Below are positions 33,521 to 44,169 of a stretch of 64,000 bases of DNA, one piece after another (position 1 is the first letter of the stretch; each line of letters opens with the position of its first letter). The stretch comes from Saccharina japonica (Eukaryota > Sar > Phaeophyceae > Laminariales > Laminariaceae), in NCBI GenBank assembly GCA_008828725.1, contig MEHQ01001636.1, positions 12,671 through 76,670 on the forward strand. Reading direction: 5' to 3'. A model generated the notes under the pieces. It was not told the DNA's origin. It was given only the letters and a program-made list of their open reading frames with translations, and made no database searches. The position numbers and the translations under genes are program-made.

Positions 33521-33815
33521 CCCTCCCGTGCACTCACACTACTCGTATGATAAGACCGCGCACCCCTCAATAGTTTTATCGCTGTTCACGTTTGGCCCTT
33601 TCATACCTAACGTACAAGGGCAAGCCAATCGGTGCGCTTCAAGACGTCCCATCATGGGTACGGTATGGACTGAGAAGCAGATGCCGTGCACGAGGCTTGG
33701 CTCGCCTCGCGGAGAGGTTGGTGATCTCTCGGAGTTATACATACGTAGAAGAGAGAAACAAAATATGTTGGATAAAAATATGTTGGATTATCCACCAGTC
33801 AGTATATATATATAC

Positions 33816-34158
33816 TTTTTTTTCCCATCCAATTTATTATCTTCGCCCTTCCTTTCTCTCTCCTTCCTATTAATAGTCGTAACTCGGATTCGGGGTCACA
33901 AAGTGGGCTCTTCTCCCACCTCCACCACTGCGGTTCTTGTATTGCATTTTTATCGCGAGGAGAATTCAGCACTTTCTTCCCTCGTCAACTCTGGTCGACT
34001 TGTGCTTACCCACGCATTAAGAAGCGCTCTCGACAGCAGTTGGTGTCCTTTGATAATAAAAATCTCCATACGTACGGAGCCTCGAACCCACGACGTCCAA
34101 CCTAACAGGCTTCGTGGTTACCTGTTAGACCACCGGTGCGACCGCACTCGCACCGTAG
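33816..34158 (-). mobile_element. tRNA-derived SINE (family C) with a variant head
   Basis: On the minus strand the head (34158-34075) reads CACCGGTGGTCTAACAGGTA and GTGGGTTCGAGGCTCC, a good A-box/B-box pair. The body and tail (GATAATAAATTGGATGGGAA) match the other copies. The head differs from that of 4930-5258 although the body is the same, so the family exchanged its tRNA-like part. Confidence 0.8.
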
Positions 34159-34169
34159 AGGGCTAGACA

Positions 34170-34970
34170 AAGTCGTTGCACACAAAACTCGTTGCGACCA
34201 AATGTGCATATGACATGCACTTAAATCCATGCCCTATTGCTATGTATGATGCCGCAAAGCACTTAAGCTTCCTACGTACGCGCTTCGAGAAAAATAATAT
34301 TAATATTTCCATATTCTACAATGGCTGCCAGTTACTGTAGTTCCCTAGTCATGTAGTACTACCATAAGTAGAATACCCTGCAGAGCAGTTGTACACACGA
34401 CCTCTTCCAATCTTGTATTATTAGAAAATTCTAGTGTTTAGTTGTACTGGTCGTTTGACAACTTTTCGTAAATACACACCAAAATCGAGAATGATTCCGG
34501 TATGTTACAGCTCACTATATATAGATATACCTATGATACGTGTCAGACTGGTTATAAACTTTGCTTCATCCGCTGATCTCTCCCGCCTGCGAAGGCCTTC
34601 TCGTTCGGTTTCTTCGCCGGGGCGCGTGTCCGCCTCGACCGATGTAATGCAGTACCTGTTCCACACGTATATTATTAATAGTAGTATTAATAGTAGTAGC
34701 ATTCAAATGCGTTATATCTAGATTTCAATGATGGAAGTAACCCTATCATCCAATAGAGCGCGCATGGACCCACCACTGTTAATAGTAAAATATGATAAAC
34801 ATGGCAGGAAGAAACCGAGGCTCACCATGTTGTTTGGGGACGCTAATGACTAAATAAGGATGGAGGTATCGTGCTTAGCGGCAATGCCTACTCTGAAAAT
34901 TCCGACACAATCAATAATGGCCTACCCTGGTATCTTGAAGCTCAATTGGCGGCACACTAGAAAACCTTTT
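34170..34970. other. Unassigned stretch
   Basis: No recognisable gene or named repeat. Contains ATTAATAGTAGTATTAATAG near 34674 and an ORF without recognised motif at 34434-34721. Confidence 0.4.
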
Positions 34971-35030
34971 CAGCCTTGCTCAGAGTTACCGCATATTGCT
35001 CACAGGTGTTGTGTACTCTGAGCAAGGCTG
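34971..35030. repeat. Perfect 16-bp inverted repeat with 28-base loop
   Basis: CAGCCTTGCTCAGAGT at 34971-34986 and its exact complement at 35015-35030. It could form a strong stem-loop in RNA or mark the joined ends of a lost insertion. No poly-T follows, so a terminator is not indicated. Confidence 0.8.
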
Positions 35031-35745
35031 AATACAACGATTCTCATTACGAGGGTTTCCTTGTTTATGCAAGGCTTCTTTGCTATGTACGGGGTGCACA
35101 TTTCCCCTTGAGATCGCTCAAAGGGAGTGTGTACTCTGGCATGAGAGAAAGCTGAGAAGTCTACAGCAACTCATGGCGCATCAAAACCCATCATCGCTGT
35201 GACGGGCCCGGTGCTGACGGCCGTGCCGAAGGTTAATTGGAACGTTACCGTCATGTTAGGCCAACCTAGAGCATAGACACACGCAAGCTACCCCAGTAGG
35301 ATTTAGAGTATACTAGCGGTACGGTCACGGCTCCGCCCGTGGCGCTCGCAATAAGTTGCCCATAGGAGTATGTAAGTACCTGGTATGGTAGTACTCGTAT
35401 TCATAGTGTGCTGTGCTGTATTATATCTCTGAACGGAAAAGTAAGGACCACCATGCGGGGCAGTATAGATTAGGGGGGTGTCCGTTTTTGTCCCCAGGTT
35501 GTTGGAGGTGTACATGTAAGGAAGGATTTATGATTCGAAGATGGGGCCTTACCATTCCCGGGTGCGGCGGGACATCGACCATGAGCCCCCAGCCAAACCG
35601 TAAATCAGCCAGAGTGGCGTTGGGATTTCCACACCTTGCGGGGCGGTATCGACCCAGAGGGTGTCCGCTTTCGTCCCCGGGTTGTTGACGTTACACATCT
35701 ACGGAACGATTACCGTCTATATGCTCATGCCACTGTTGCTGCCAA
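35031..35745. other. Unassigned stretch with an imperfect direct repeat
   Basis: Two related blocks near 35455-35515 and 35635-35695 share GGGGCAGTAT/GGGGCGGTAT and GTGTCCG.TT.GTCCCC.GGTTGTTG. No protein domain seen. Confidence 0.45.
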
Positions 35746-36660
35746 TACGGGGGGCCATAGTAGATGGGACTTAGGGTACACACACAAAAAATAATATTTC
35801 CCTATTTTTACTATTTATACTATTTATAACAGTATTTCACAGATGCTCCGAGTATACTCGATACCTCGAGTATACTCGGGAGTATCGAGTATTGTTCGTA
35901 CTCCGAGTACTGAGAGTATTAGAGTACTGGTGGCCTAAATACTCGGGGTACTTGGAGTATGAACAGTACTGAAGGCCCAAATACTCGAGTACTGGGAGTA
36001 TGAGCAGTACTTATACTCGAGTACACGCATTACTCGAGTACAAGCAGTACTCGGAGTAAAGACATCTAAATTACTCGGAGTACTCCGAGTATCGAGAGTA
36101 TTGAACACCGAAATACTGCGAGTACACAACGTACCTGAAGTATTTTTTCTCTAAAATACTGTAATTATACTTCCAGGTAATTGGAGCATCTGTGAATTTT
36201 GAAATGATATAAACGCCAGTCACATGCTCCCAGAACCTGGGAGGAATGACGGCCGAGTCATTAAAATGATGCAAATATGCTCTAAATGCTCTTAACGTAC
36301 TTCACACTCCGAGTATACTCCGAGTATCGAGTACATTTCGTACTCCGAGTACTCAAGAGTATTAGAGTACTGGCGGCCTGAATACTCGTAGTACTTGGAG
36401 TATGAGCAGTACTGAAGCCCCGAATACTCGGAGTACAAGGAGTACCCGCAGTATCGGACCCCGAAATACTCCGAGTACAAGCAGTGTCGAGAGTGTTCAT
36501 ACCCGAAATACTCCGAGTACGAACAGTATCACGGAGTATCGAACCCCGAAATACTCCGAGTACACGAAATACCTGAAGTATTTTATCTCCAATACTCCTT
36601 ACTTTTTTACTCCAAGGGTACTCGGAGCATCTGTGCAATATTTGGTCCTACTTACTATCT
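35746..36660. mobile_element. Family E MITE split by a palindrome-array TIR element
   Basis: The left half (TACGGGGGGCCATAGTAGATG to AACAGTATTT) and right half (CAATATTTGGTCCTACTTAC) of family E flank the insertion 35838-36635. The right end after 36660 is lost. Confidence 0.6.
35838..36635. mobile_element. TIR element built of TACTCGGAGTA-like palindromes
   Basis: Starts CACAGATGCTCCGAGTA and ends with the exact inverse. Flanked by CAGTATTT and CAATATTT (7 of 8), an 8-bp duplication of the kind hAT elements make. The interior is packed with degenerate ACTCGAGTAC/TACTCGGAGTA palindromes in two blocks (35850-36145, 36300-36600). A partial internal end (GGAGCATCTGTG) at about 36184 suggests a tandem of two units. 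ORFs are artefacts of the repeats. Confidence 0.65.
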
Positions 36661-36765
36661 CGTGCGCCGCTGGGAAGGTGGTATGGAGGAAGGGAACGTG
36701 GGGTTCGGGCGGTCGTATATATACGTGCACGTACATACCAGGTATGCATACCAGGTATATACTAT

Positions 36766-36863
36766 TAGGGGGGGCCGTAGTAAATAGAACCTAGGGTGTA
36801 TACAAAAAAACTATATATTTTACTATTTTTACGAACAATATTTGGTCCTATTTACTATATACG
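36766..36863. mobile_element. Family E MITE
   Basis: TAGGGGGGGGCCGTAGTAAATAG to CAATATTTGGTCCTATTTAC, with CCTAGGGTGTATAC and a T-rich centre. Two TACCAGGTA palindromes lie just left at 36738 and 36751. Confidence 0.65.
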
Positions 36864-37906
36864 AGTATCGTACAAGCAGTGACGATCCAAAAAGCGAACC
36901 TCCCTCACACCTACTCGCTTGCACGTGCCTGTCCTTGCGTGCAAATTTCCGCACGAAGGCAGAGCACCCTATGACTGCCGTAGTCGATTCCGTGGCTTTC
37001 CTGTGGGACTCAAGAAGTATGTGCTCATCAAGAGGATGTACTAAAATGGCCTCAAACCTCAAGCCAGGCCTACATAAATATCTGAATATGCGGCGGGATT
37101 ACATTCGACCAAAATATGATGTGGGTCCAAGCTTCTTCTACGTAAAAGCTATTATCGTGCTGGATCCTGGGGAGTTGTGCTCGACACCTCAATCTCTGGT
37201 AGTACTTTCAGTGTGGGTGAGCACCGCAAACACCTTGACTTTGCGCGGGCTTCGTACGAGCAGTGGTATTACTTCATGAGTAGATTGGGTTGGGCACACA
37301 GGCTTGCCTTTGGTGGGTATTTCGTACTGGTGTGTGCAAATGGCTGGAGTACGCAGCGATATCTCCGACCGAACTCATGGGCCAGCCAGGTAGTTCCTGG
37401 GCTGCAATAGGGGATCTTCGCAGGGACCCTGTTTGCTGTCCAGCCGCTCTAAGGCCTCAGCGCAGGCAGGGAGGAGAAGTGCGCCGTGTGTGTTCCTGCA
37501 GCGTGCTGCTTGGTAGACTCGGTGGTTGTTGCACAGCACTGGTTGACTGGGAACTTAAACCGGGGCTGAAATCACACGCATCCCCGGATTTGAACCGCCT
37601 CTTTCAATATTTCATGACAGTCCCTCCGATTTCTCCTCTGCCCACAAGATCAGCCAAGAACCTCTGGCACATGAGTGCGAAGAATTGTGGTATATCGACA
37701 ATTCCGCAGGGCTCCATCCTCCTCTCCCTCCCTCCCTCCCTGGTCTGGACCACTCAGCACCGCATTGCCCAAGACTTGGCTGACCAGCACACCTAAGGCG
37801 GATATGAGCGGGAGCAGGAGCAGGAGCAGGAGCCGGGCTGGTTGCCGCCTGGGGATGGCTCTCTGCGATTTTTGGAAAGCTTTCCTCTTGTGGTGCGTAC
37901 GATGGA
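36864..37906. other. Unassigned stretch, possible decayed gene
   Basis: ORFs at 37177-37410 and 37290-37796 plus overlap in different frames. The first carries GEHRKHLDFARASYEQWYYF, which looks more protein-like than its surroundings, but I recognise no family. A short GAGCAG repeat lies at 37808-37832. Intergenic DNA or a frameshifted pseudogene are both possible. Confidence 0.25.
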
Positions 37907-37911
37907 ATGTA

Positions 37912-37990
37912 GTCCCACTTTGTCCGGAAATATAAGAACCATTTTATCATCGATATTAATGAAAAAACAGTCCTTACATTTCCGTACATT
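37912..37990. mobile_element. Stowaway-like MITE (family F)
   Basis: Ends CACTTTGTCCGGAAATATAAG and CCTTACATTTCCGTACA form inverted repeats. The consensus CTCTGTCCGGAAATATAAG closely resembles the CTCCCTCCGTCC start of plant Stowaway elements (Tc1/mariner group, TA target). Non-coding. Confidence 0.6.
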
Positions 37991-38070
37991 TTTGGTATGT
38001 ATGATTCGGTGATTATAAACTTGGATTGAAAATTGAGAGCTCTGGTCCTCTGGTTCTCTGCTGCTACGTG

Positions 38071-38152
38071 TACCCCCTCTGTCCGGAATTATAATAAACA
38101 TTTGTATTATAATATTAAATTAACAGATTCCTTATATTTGTGTACAGAGTCC
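38071..38152. mobile_element. Stowaway-like MITE (family F)
   Basis: TACCCCCTCTGTCCGGAATT at the left and CTTATATTTGTGTACAGAG at the right, about 80 bp. An AT-rich centre. Adjacent to the copy at 37912. Confidence 0.6.
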
Positions 38153-38790
38153 TAGCACGTATTGTAATAAATATTACGTACGTACGAGTAGTGGAAATTT
38201 TTCTCTTTTTTCATACGTATGATAGTCGTAATCATATCATATCATACGTAGTTTCTCTTTTTATTCAAGTTGTTTTTGCGAAAGCGAGACCATTTTACTT
38301 TCCTTTCAAATCAACCAGTCTCTCCTACGAACCATTGTTGTGTTCCGCCTGCACGACGACGACGAGCTGGCTGCTGGAGGATGGAGTGCCTCTCCTGCTG
38401 CTGCTGTCTCTCTTTATTCTCCTGCCCCATTGCCCATTGTGCGCTCGTCTTCTCTCTCGCGAATTCTCGACTCTGTGGGCACACTCTCCGTTTTCTGTCC
38501 GCAGTGAGCAGCCAGCCGCATTTTTTTTTCTGTCGTAGTATACACCTGGCATACGAGTACGAGTACATATATACGAGGTACAGCAGCAGCAGCAGCAATA
38601 GTTGGAAATACGACGTATTTTTCATACGTACTCGTACAGATTCCAGGTACAGCAGTACTGCTACTGTTGTATCGTATCATACATGTAGTCGTACGTACAG
38701 CAGTAGTACATATACGTAGGACTGCCGCTGAACATATTATTGCCGCTGGGCTGTCTGAGCTGTGAGTTCGCTGACTATAAAGTCGCCGAC

Positions 38791-38870
38791 TACCACTCTG
38801 TCCCGAAATATAAGCACCGTTTTGATCGAAGGGTAATTAAAAAAAGTTTCCTATATTTAGGGACAGATTA
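38791..38870. mobile_element. Stowaway-like MITE (family F)
   Basis: TACCACTCTGTCCCGAAATA through CTATATTTAGGGACAGATTA. TA at both edges agrees with a TA target. Confidence 0.65.
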
Positions 38871-39042
38871 GTTGGCTTTGGATATTTAAGTGTAGGTCGT
38901 ACAGAATCACAGCTCCTGACGTAAGTAAGCAGTTATTTGCCGCACTGCTGTACGAACGTGCCAACCTGTACGCGGCTACGAATATGACGTCAAAAAGAGG
39001 ACAGCCCTCTTTTTCACCTCATTTTCGTACGCAGCTGCTGCA

Positions 39043-39172
39043 TTTCTTATTAGAGAGAGGCTGCTGTCTACACTAATTTCAAGATAACGAGTCCATAATT
39101 TCTTATTTTCCTCTAAAATTAGCCTGATTTTCTTATTAGCTTGTTTCTTATTAGATGTCCTATACTGCAATA
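39043..39172. mobile_element. Family G MITE, partial
   Basis: ATTTCTTATTAGAGAGAGG, CTACACTAATTTCAAGATAA, AATTTCTTATTTTCCTC, GTTTCTTATTAGATGTCCTA, matching 52943-53113. The left end is missing. Confidence 0.55.
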
Positions 39173-39530
39173 GGCCGAAAGGTGCCAACTACGTCTGCTG
39201 TATCCGAATACGTAGGCTTTCCTAGTTTTAGGAAGGCTTGGTTAGCGTTATCATGCAGTAGAATTAAAACTTAAAACCAGTTTGCGTTCGTACAGCAGTA
39301 TGTACAAATATTAATATTCGCACAGCGCACAGAGAGTATGCGACTTGGTATAGGCCGATAGGTGCCAACTACGTCTGCTGTATCCGAATACGTAGGCTTT
39401 CCTAGTTTTAGGAAGGCTTGGTTAGCGTTATCATGCAGTAGAATTAAAACTTAAAACCAGTTTGCGTTCGTACAGCAGTATGTACAAATATTAATATTCG
39501 CACAGCGCACAGAGAGTATGCGACTTGGTT
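39171..39530. repeat. Tandem duplication of 180 bp
   Basis: Two consecutive 180-bp units, differing visibly only near the start (CCGAAAGG against CCGATAGG). Contains a 16-bp inverted motif CCTAGTTTTAGG. Almost no divergence, so a recent event or an assembly duplication. Confidence 0.95.
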
Positions 39531-39871
39531 TGGGCCAGGCTCGAGTGATTCTTACCAGGTATATACTCGTACCTGGTGTGTAATAAGGCAGGATGTGTGC
39601 CCGGGTCTAATTTTAGTATAAAAAGGGCCACATTCTTATATCTGTCCAACAAAGCAAGCATAATAATAAATACAATTTAAAAGCAATCCTGGAATTAAAG
39701 TATTATGCGTAGTTCACCAGAACTGCCGAGTATTGATCGAAATATTTCATCCTACCATTAAGGGCCCATCTTATCGAACATCGCTTTTTATTGAAATAGG
39801 AAAACAATTTTTGTTTTTCGTTTGTTTTGAATACGATTTCCCTGAAAAAACGTGTTTGGGTCTTATCGAGG

Positions 39872-40525
39872 AATGGCGTATTGCGTAAAAAAAACGAATA
39901 ACGCACAAGGGTCAACGAACACCCGCGAGCAACCAACGAGGCGACCTACGGCCTGTGTCCTCCCCGGGGCGCCGCTGCCAGCGAAAAATGATGTCTGCCG
40001 GCACCAGCTAGGAGGCTATCACTCTATTGAATATGGTGTATTGCGTAAAAAAAACGAATAACGCACAAGGGTCAACGAACACCCGTGAGCAACCAACGAG
40101 GCGACCTACGGCCTGTGTCCTCCCCGGGGCGCCGCTGCCAGCGAAAAATGATGTCTGCCGGCACCGACTAGGAGGCTATCACTCTATTGAATAGGGATGT
40201 CTTGGGTGGGCTGGCGCAGCCCCGAAGCCCAACGCGGGCAGCAGCGACGGGGATGCAGCGATCGAACTTCTACGCCAAGTCGCGACCTGGTCGGTGCTCG
40301 TGTGGTTTGGGAGGCAAAGAGGGGTGAAACATTGGATTTGCGACGGCCTATATTACTTTTTAGGCGCCGCAAGCGGTCTACCCTATGCTAGGGCCCGTCG
40401 GACCTCGCGCTGCGGCTCATTCGGTGGCCGTGCCTTTCGGGAATGGTGGATCTCGCCTCTGAATCAGTCGACAACATGGCTCAAGGTTGCGTGGCTTCCT
40501 TCGGTTTCATGGAACACGCCACGTC
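39872..40525 (+). mobile_element. Dispersed repeat J, copy 2, with an internal 160-bp duplication
   Basis: The 160-bp unit at 39872-40031 is repeated at 40032-40191 (both begin TGG.GTATTGCGTAAAAAAA). The rest matches 12764-13335: GGGTGGGCTGGCGCAGCCC, TTTTTAGGCGCCGCAAGCGG, TCTCGCCTCTGAATC and CATGGAACACGCCACG. No conserved frame. Confidence 0.6.
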
Positions 40526-40789
40526 GAGTTGGATGAACTCCCAATTCATCAGAAAAAAAAAAAGAGGAAAAGAAGTCCCAAAAGACTTCTTGTGGAATTC
40601 CGTTTTATTGAACTACTCAGTTTTGAAATCGAAATATCTTGCTGGTTATTCACGTTTCGACCAATCAGGACAAATCAAAACAAACGAAAAAAAAAAAAAA
40701 AAAAAAAAACTCAAACAAACGAAAACAAATGTTCGTTAATACGGGGCCCTAAATACCATTCCAAAAGCGTTTTGTCCCCCACAAACAAT

Positions 40790-41025
40790 TCCATGCGACG
40801 CGAGTCGACGAGGGAAGAAAGGGGTAAAAATGCAAGGCAAAAACCACAACACCGACGAGGGAGAAGGGGCTACTCGGTGACCTCGGATCTGAGTTGGAAC
40901 TATTAACCCATTCAGAACTGAAAAAAATGTCCCACACTAATTCCAAGTACTCTGTCCCCCAATTCGTGGGACCAGTTTTTTTAAGTGGTATTATAGGAAG
41001 GAGAGAAAAGGAGGGCGAGGATAAT
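40790..41025 (+). mobile_element. SINE family C, 5'-truncated, split by a D2 MITE
   Basis: The body pieces GCGAGTCGACGAGGG, AAAAATGCAAGGCA and GGATCTGAGTTGGAACTATT run to 40903 and resume after the MITE with TATAGGAAGGAGAGAAAAGG. The A tail is lost. Confidence 0.65.
40903..40984. mobile_element. piggyBac-like MITE D2 nested in the SINE
   Basis: TTAA, CCCATTCAGAACTGAAAAAA, CACACTAATTCCAAGTA, GTGGGACCAG, TTAA. Perfect TTAA on both sides. Confidence 0.75.
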
Positions 41026-41154
41026 ACATACATGAAGGCAGTCCTGAAGGGAGATCCCGGATTTAATATTTTACGAGTAGTATGGTATGTATGATTACTC
41101 GAGACAGGTGTCAAGAATTTGGGATAATTTGATAAAAGTTTGTTTTTTTATTTA

Positions 41155-41248
41155 GTTTAGGACTGCAGACCCGTTTTGGGGACAAAACACTCTACTTCTA
41201 TATAAGTAATTTGTCCCCAAAACGGGACTCCAGTCCTGTAAGGGTTAA
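41155..41248. mobile_element. piggyBac-like MITE D1
   Basis: GTTTAGGACTGCAGACCCG to GACTCCAGTCCTGTAAGGG then TTAA. The left TTAA is decayed. Confidence 0.7.
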
Positions 41249-41360
41249 GAAAGTACAGCATCGAACTGCCTGTATTGCTGTATTGTTAGAAATAAGGATT
41301 TGCGTCCCAGCGAGGAACGCGACGTAGCTACTCCAAATCCTATTGAAATACCTGGTAGCC

Positions 41361-41450
41361 TTATAGGACTGGAGTCCCATTTTGGGGACAAATCACTTAG
41401 AATTAGACTGGTTTGTCCCCAAAACGGGACTGCAGTTCTAAAAGGGTTAA
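41361..41450. mobile_element. piggyBac-like MITE D1
   Basis: TTATAGGACTGGAGTCCCAT to ACTGCAGTTCTAAAAGGG then TTAA. Second D1 within 200 bp. The left terminus is truncated. Confidence 0.7.
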
Positions 41451-42480
41451 GAGTTCATCTATGCTCAACGTTGACAACAAAATAGGAGATTATTAAGTGC
41501 TGCGAACTGCTTGTACAGCAGTAGTAGTAGTAGCAGGCCCCTTTTTTTTTTTTTTTTAGCCTCCCCCCCCCCCCTCCCCTCATATAATAAAGACGTGATG
41601 AGGGTTCAGCATTTGCCCCTCTCGTCCACTGGCGCCGAACTGCTGTGTATCACGTTGATGTTATGCGGTGTGTATCACGTTGATGTTATGCGCACGCTAT
41701 TTATTTATGACACATAAACTGAACCAAACCAAACCTTTGAGATCGATTTTTGTTTTCAAAACTCTGATTTTTGCAATCGAGCTTGGTGTGATACATAATA
41801 CTCGTACATATCATATGTACGTCTGTGCTTATTTATATCAGGGATGCGTGTTCATTTAGCGGTCCCGGTTCGCGAACGGTTCGTATTTCCACACGTTTTT
41901 TTCTGGACAACGCGCTTTTCGTAGGTTTGACAACGGGCGTTGGGCATGAACGCCTCCATATATGTATCTGTATGCATGCTTGAAACCTCCCAAGTTTACG
42001 CGTTTATCGTAAGGGGATGGCAGCGATCGTCCCCCTACCCCCAGTTTTTGCGGTATGCACGAAGCGGTTCTTGAGTGCGGTTCTCACAAATAATGGTCAT
42101 TTTGCGGTACTGTATATAATATTACCGGTAACTTTGCACTCAACAATCTGCGGTAACCCGGTAACAACACATCCTTGCTTTACGATTTGTGTAGTGCCCG
42201 GCACCTCTACCGGTGCTCGTGCATATTACTTCGTGTCAATGCATTTTTTTGCAATGCACGAGAGTACCCCCTCGGGGTGGTTCGACCTTACATACTACCG
42301 ATTCATATTGCTGTAATAGCAGAGAGGGGTACCAAAAATTACGTTGTAGACCACCCGGGACGCCGGCTGCATACAAACACTAAAAACCCGTTAGAGGGGG
42401 GAATAAAAACATACTATTAATACATACGAGGCGTGACGAAAACATATTATGAACAGACGTGTGATATATATATACAGGGA
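41451..42480. other. Unassigned stretch
   Basis: A T/C run at 41540-41580 and a direct repeat (GTGTATCACGTTGATGTTATGCG) at 41645-41691. A CAGGGATGCG hAT-type end at 41841 has no partner that I could find. No gene. Confidence 0.4.
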
Positions 42481-42580
42481 TATATTCAACAGCAGCAGCA
42501 GCAGCACAGCAGCAGCAGCAGCAGCACGCAGCAGCATCAATCAGTTGTTTTTGTATGCAGCAGCAGCAGCAGTTACAGCA
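42481..42580. repeat. CAG-rich microsatellite
   Basis: Interrupted CAG triplets, partly CAGCAGCACAGCAG. No reading frame with support from the flanks. Confidence 0.85.
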
Positions 42581-43247
42581 GAAGCTGTAGAGGGTTCAGA
42601 AATTGGGAGTTATTCGTAGCCTCTTTGGGACCCAGATACACGCGGCCTATGACAGGGGTAGTCATACCCCGTACCAAAGCACCCGCGGCTATATATGTAA
42701 TGAAAAATGGCAAAACAAAAAAGTGTGGTCTTTGTCAATCGTCTTTTTTGTTGTGCTGCGAGCGCGCCGTCGTGCATTTTAATTTTTGAATACATAAAAG
42801 ATAGAAGTACCGTATCATACATACATACTCGTATGTACTATGATATGGGGGATGACCCTGGATCCTGCATGAGCTTTAGATGAGTTTCGACTATATCCTC
42901 GATCTCACATCTGTTGTTTTTCATTTTTATAAATATTTAACTGGTGCGAATGTATTTTATATTAAAAAAAGTGAAAAAAGGTGCTCATATCTCTCTCCCC
43001 TCCTCCCCATCATCGTTGGTGGTCGTTTCGTGGGATCATCCGTACCGATCCTATATATATATATACCAAAACCTCTCGTGTGCTACATACTACATACAGC
43101 AGTTTTGTGAACACAGAAATAATAACTCTGTTATCTCTCTACGCAGGACAAAGAATCGGCACGGACACTCTGACTGCTGTGGGTGTGCTGGATGTCGACC
43201 GGTAGAAACGGACGCGGAGAAGACACACACGCACTCTGGCTGCCCTC
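42581..43247. other. Unassigned stretch
   Basis: AT-rich, no recognised repeat or domain. Confidence 0.4.
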
Positions 43248-43512
43248 TTGAACCCATTCATAACTGAAAAAATGTATACTACCCTAATTCCAAGTAGTTT
43301 GTCCCCAAAAACGGGGGACCCGTCCTTAACCCCTTGAGAACCGGTCCCACGTTTGGGGACAAACTACTTGGAATTAGTGTGGGACATTATTTTCAGTTCT
43401 GAATGGGTTAAGGGGTTGACCCTTTTAGGACTGCAGACCCGTTTTGGGGACAATCCACTCTAATTATAAGTAATTTGTCCCCAAAACGGGACTCCAGTCC
43501 TATAAGGGTTAA
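43248..43512. mobile_element. Cluster of three piggyBac-like MITEs (D2 inverted, D2, D1)
   Basis: 43248-43329 is D2 in inverse orientation and 43326-43411 is D2 forward (TTAACCCCTTGAGAACCGGT to GTTCTGAATGGGTTAA), sharing the TTAA between them. 43416-43512 is D1 (TTGACCCTTTTAGGACTG to CCTATAAGGGTTAA). Each insertion probably used a TTAA supplied by the previous one. Confidence 0.8.
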
Positions 43513-44051
43513 GAAAGGGAAAGTGCCATATGATAGATGTCGAGTCGAAATGGAGGACCTCTCGTATATACCCCTTTTTGCGGCCCCAAGATGGTCCACC
43601 AAACCGTTGATAACTTTGGTGATACGAGCTGTCTCGTCCGAGCAGCGCGAGCGTCCCGCACTATGTCGACGGGTAGAAAGGAAGGTTTAATGTGAAGAAC
43701 ACACACACACTACGGAGAGGATTATGTTGCGCACGTATGTACCATACAGCGCCTTGCAGTGTGAGCAATAGGACACCAATCACGCAGCAGGTAGACAGTG
43801 TGGTGGTTGCCGTAATCATCGTCACAAAAGTGAAGAGTTTACCGTCAGTTTTCCCCCCAAGTCTCAAGAGAGAGGGTTCATACATATTTTCCACGCTGGT
43901 CAGATATATAAGGGACATTTCTATTACATATTGATGTATAAAAGTTCCTTATATTCCGGGTCAGCGTAGTATTTATATATACGTATAATATATACCTGGT
44001 ATATATTACCACGGGTGGGTGTATACAGGCCATCCCCCATCCTACTGCTGT
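43513..44051. other. Mostly unassigned, with one Stowaway-like remnant
   Basis: A degraded family F copy is at about 43897-43972 (GGTCAGATATATAAGGGACA ... CTTATATTCCGGGTCAGCG). No gene recognised. Confidence 0.45.
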
Positions 44052-44169
44052 ATTACGGAGGGACCATAGTAAATAGGGGGCCAAATATTGTTAGTAAAAA
44101 TATAGGGAAATATAGAGGTTTTTGTGTATACCGTAGGTCCTATATACTGCTGTTATGGTTCCTCGTAAT
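44052..44169. mobile_element. Family E MITE, intact reference copy
   Basis: TTACGGAGGGACCATAGTAA at the left and TATGGTTCCTCGTAA at the right are inverted. The centre is CCAAATATTGTTAGTAAAAA and ATATAGGGAAATATAG. TA lies outside both ends, which suggests a TA target. Confidence 0.75.

Noticed and set aside
34075-34158. Functional tRNA gene on the minus strand
   Set aside because: It is the head of a SINE with body and tail attached.
37177-37796. Protein gene suggested by overlapping ORFs of 77 and 168 codons
   Set aside because: Different frames, no recognised domain, no clear splice context; left as possible pseudogene.
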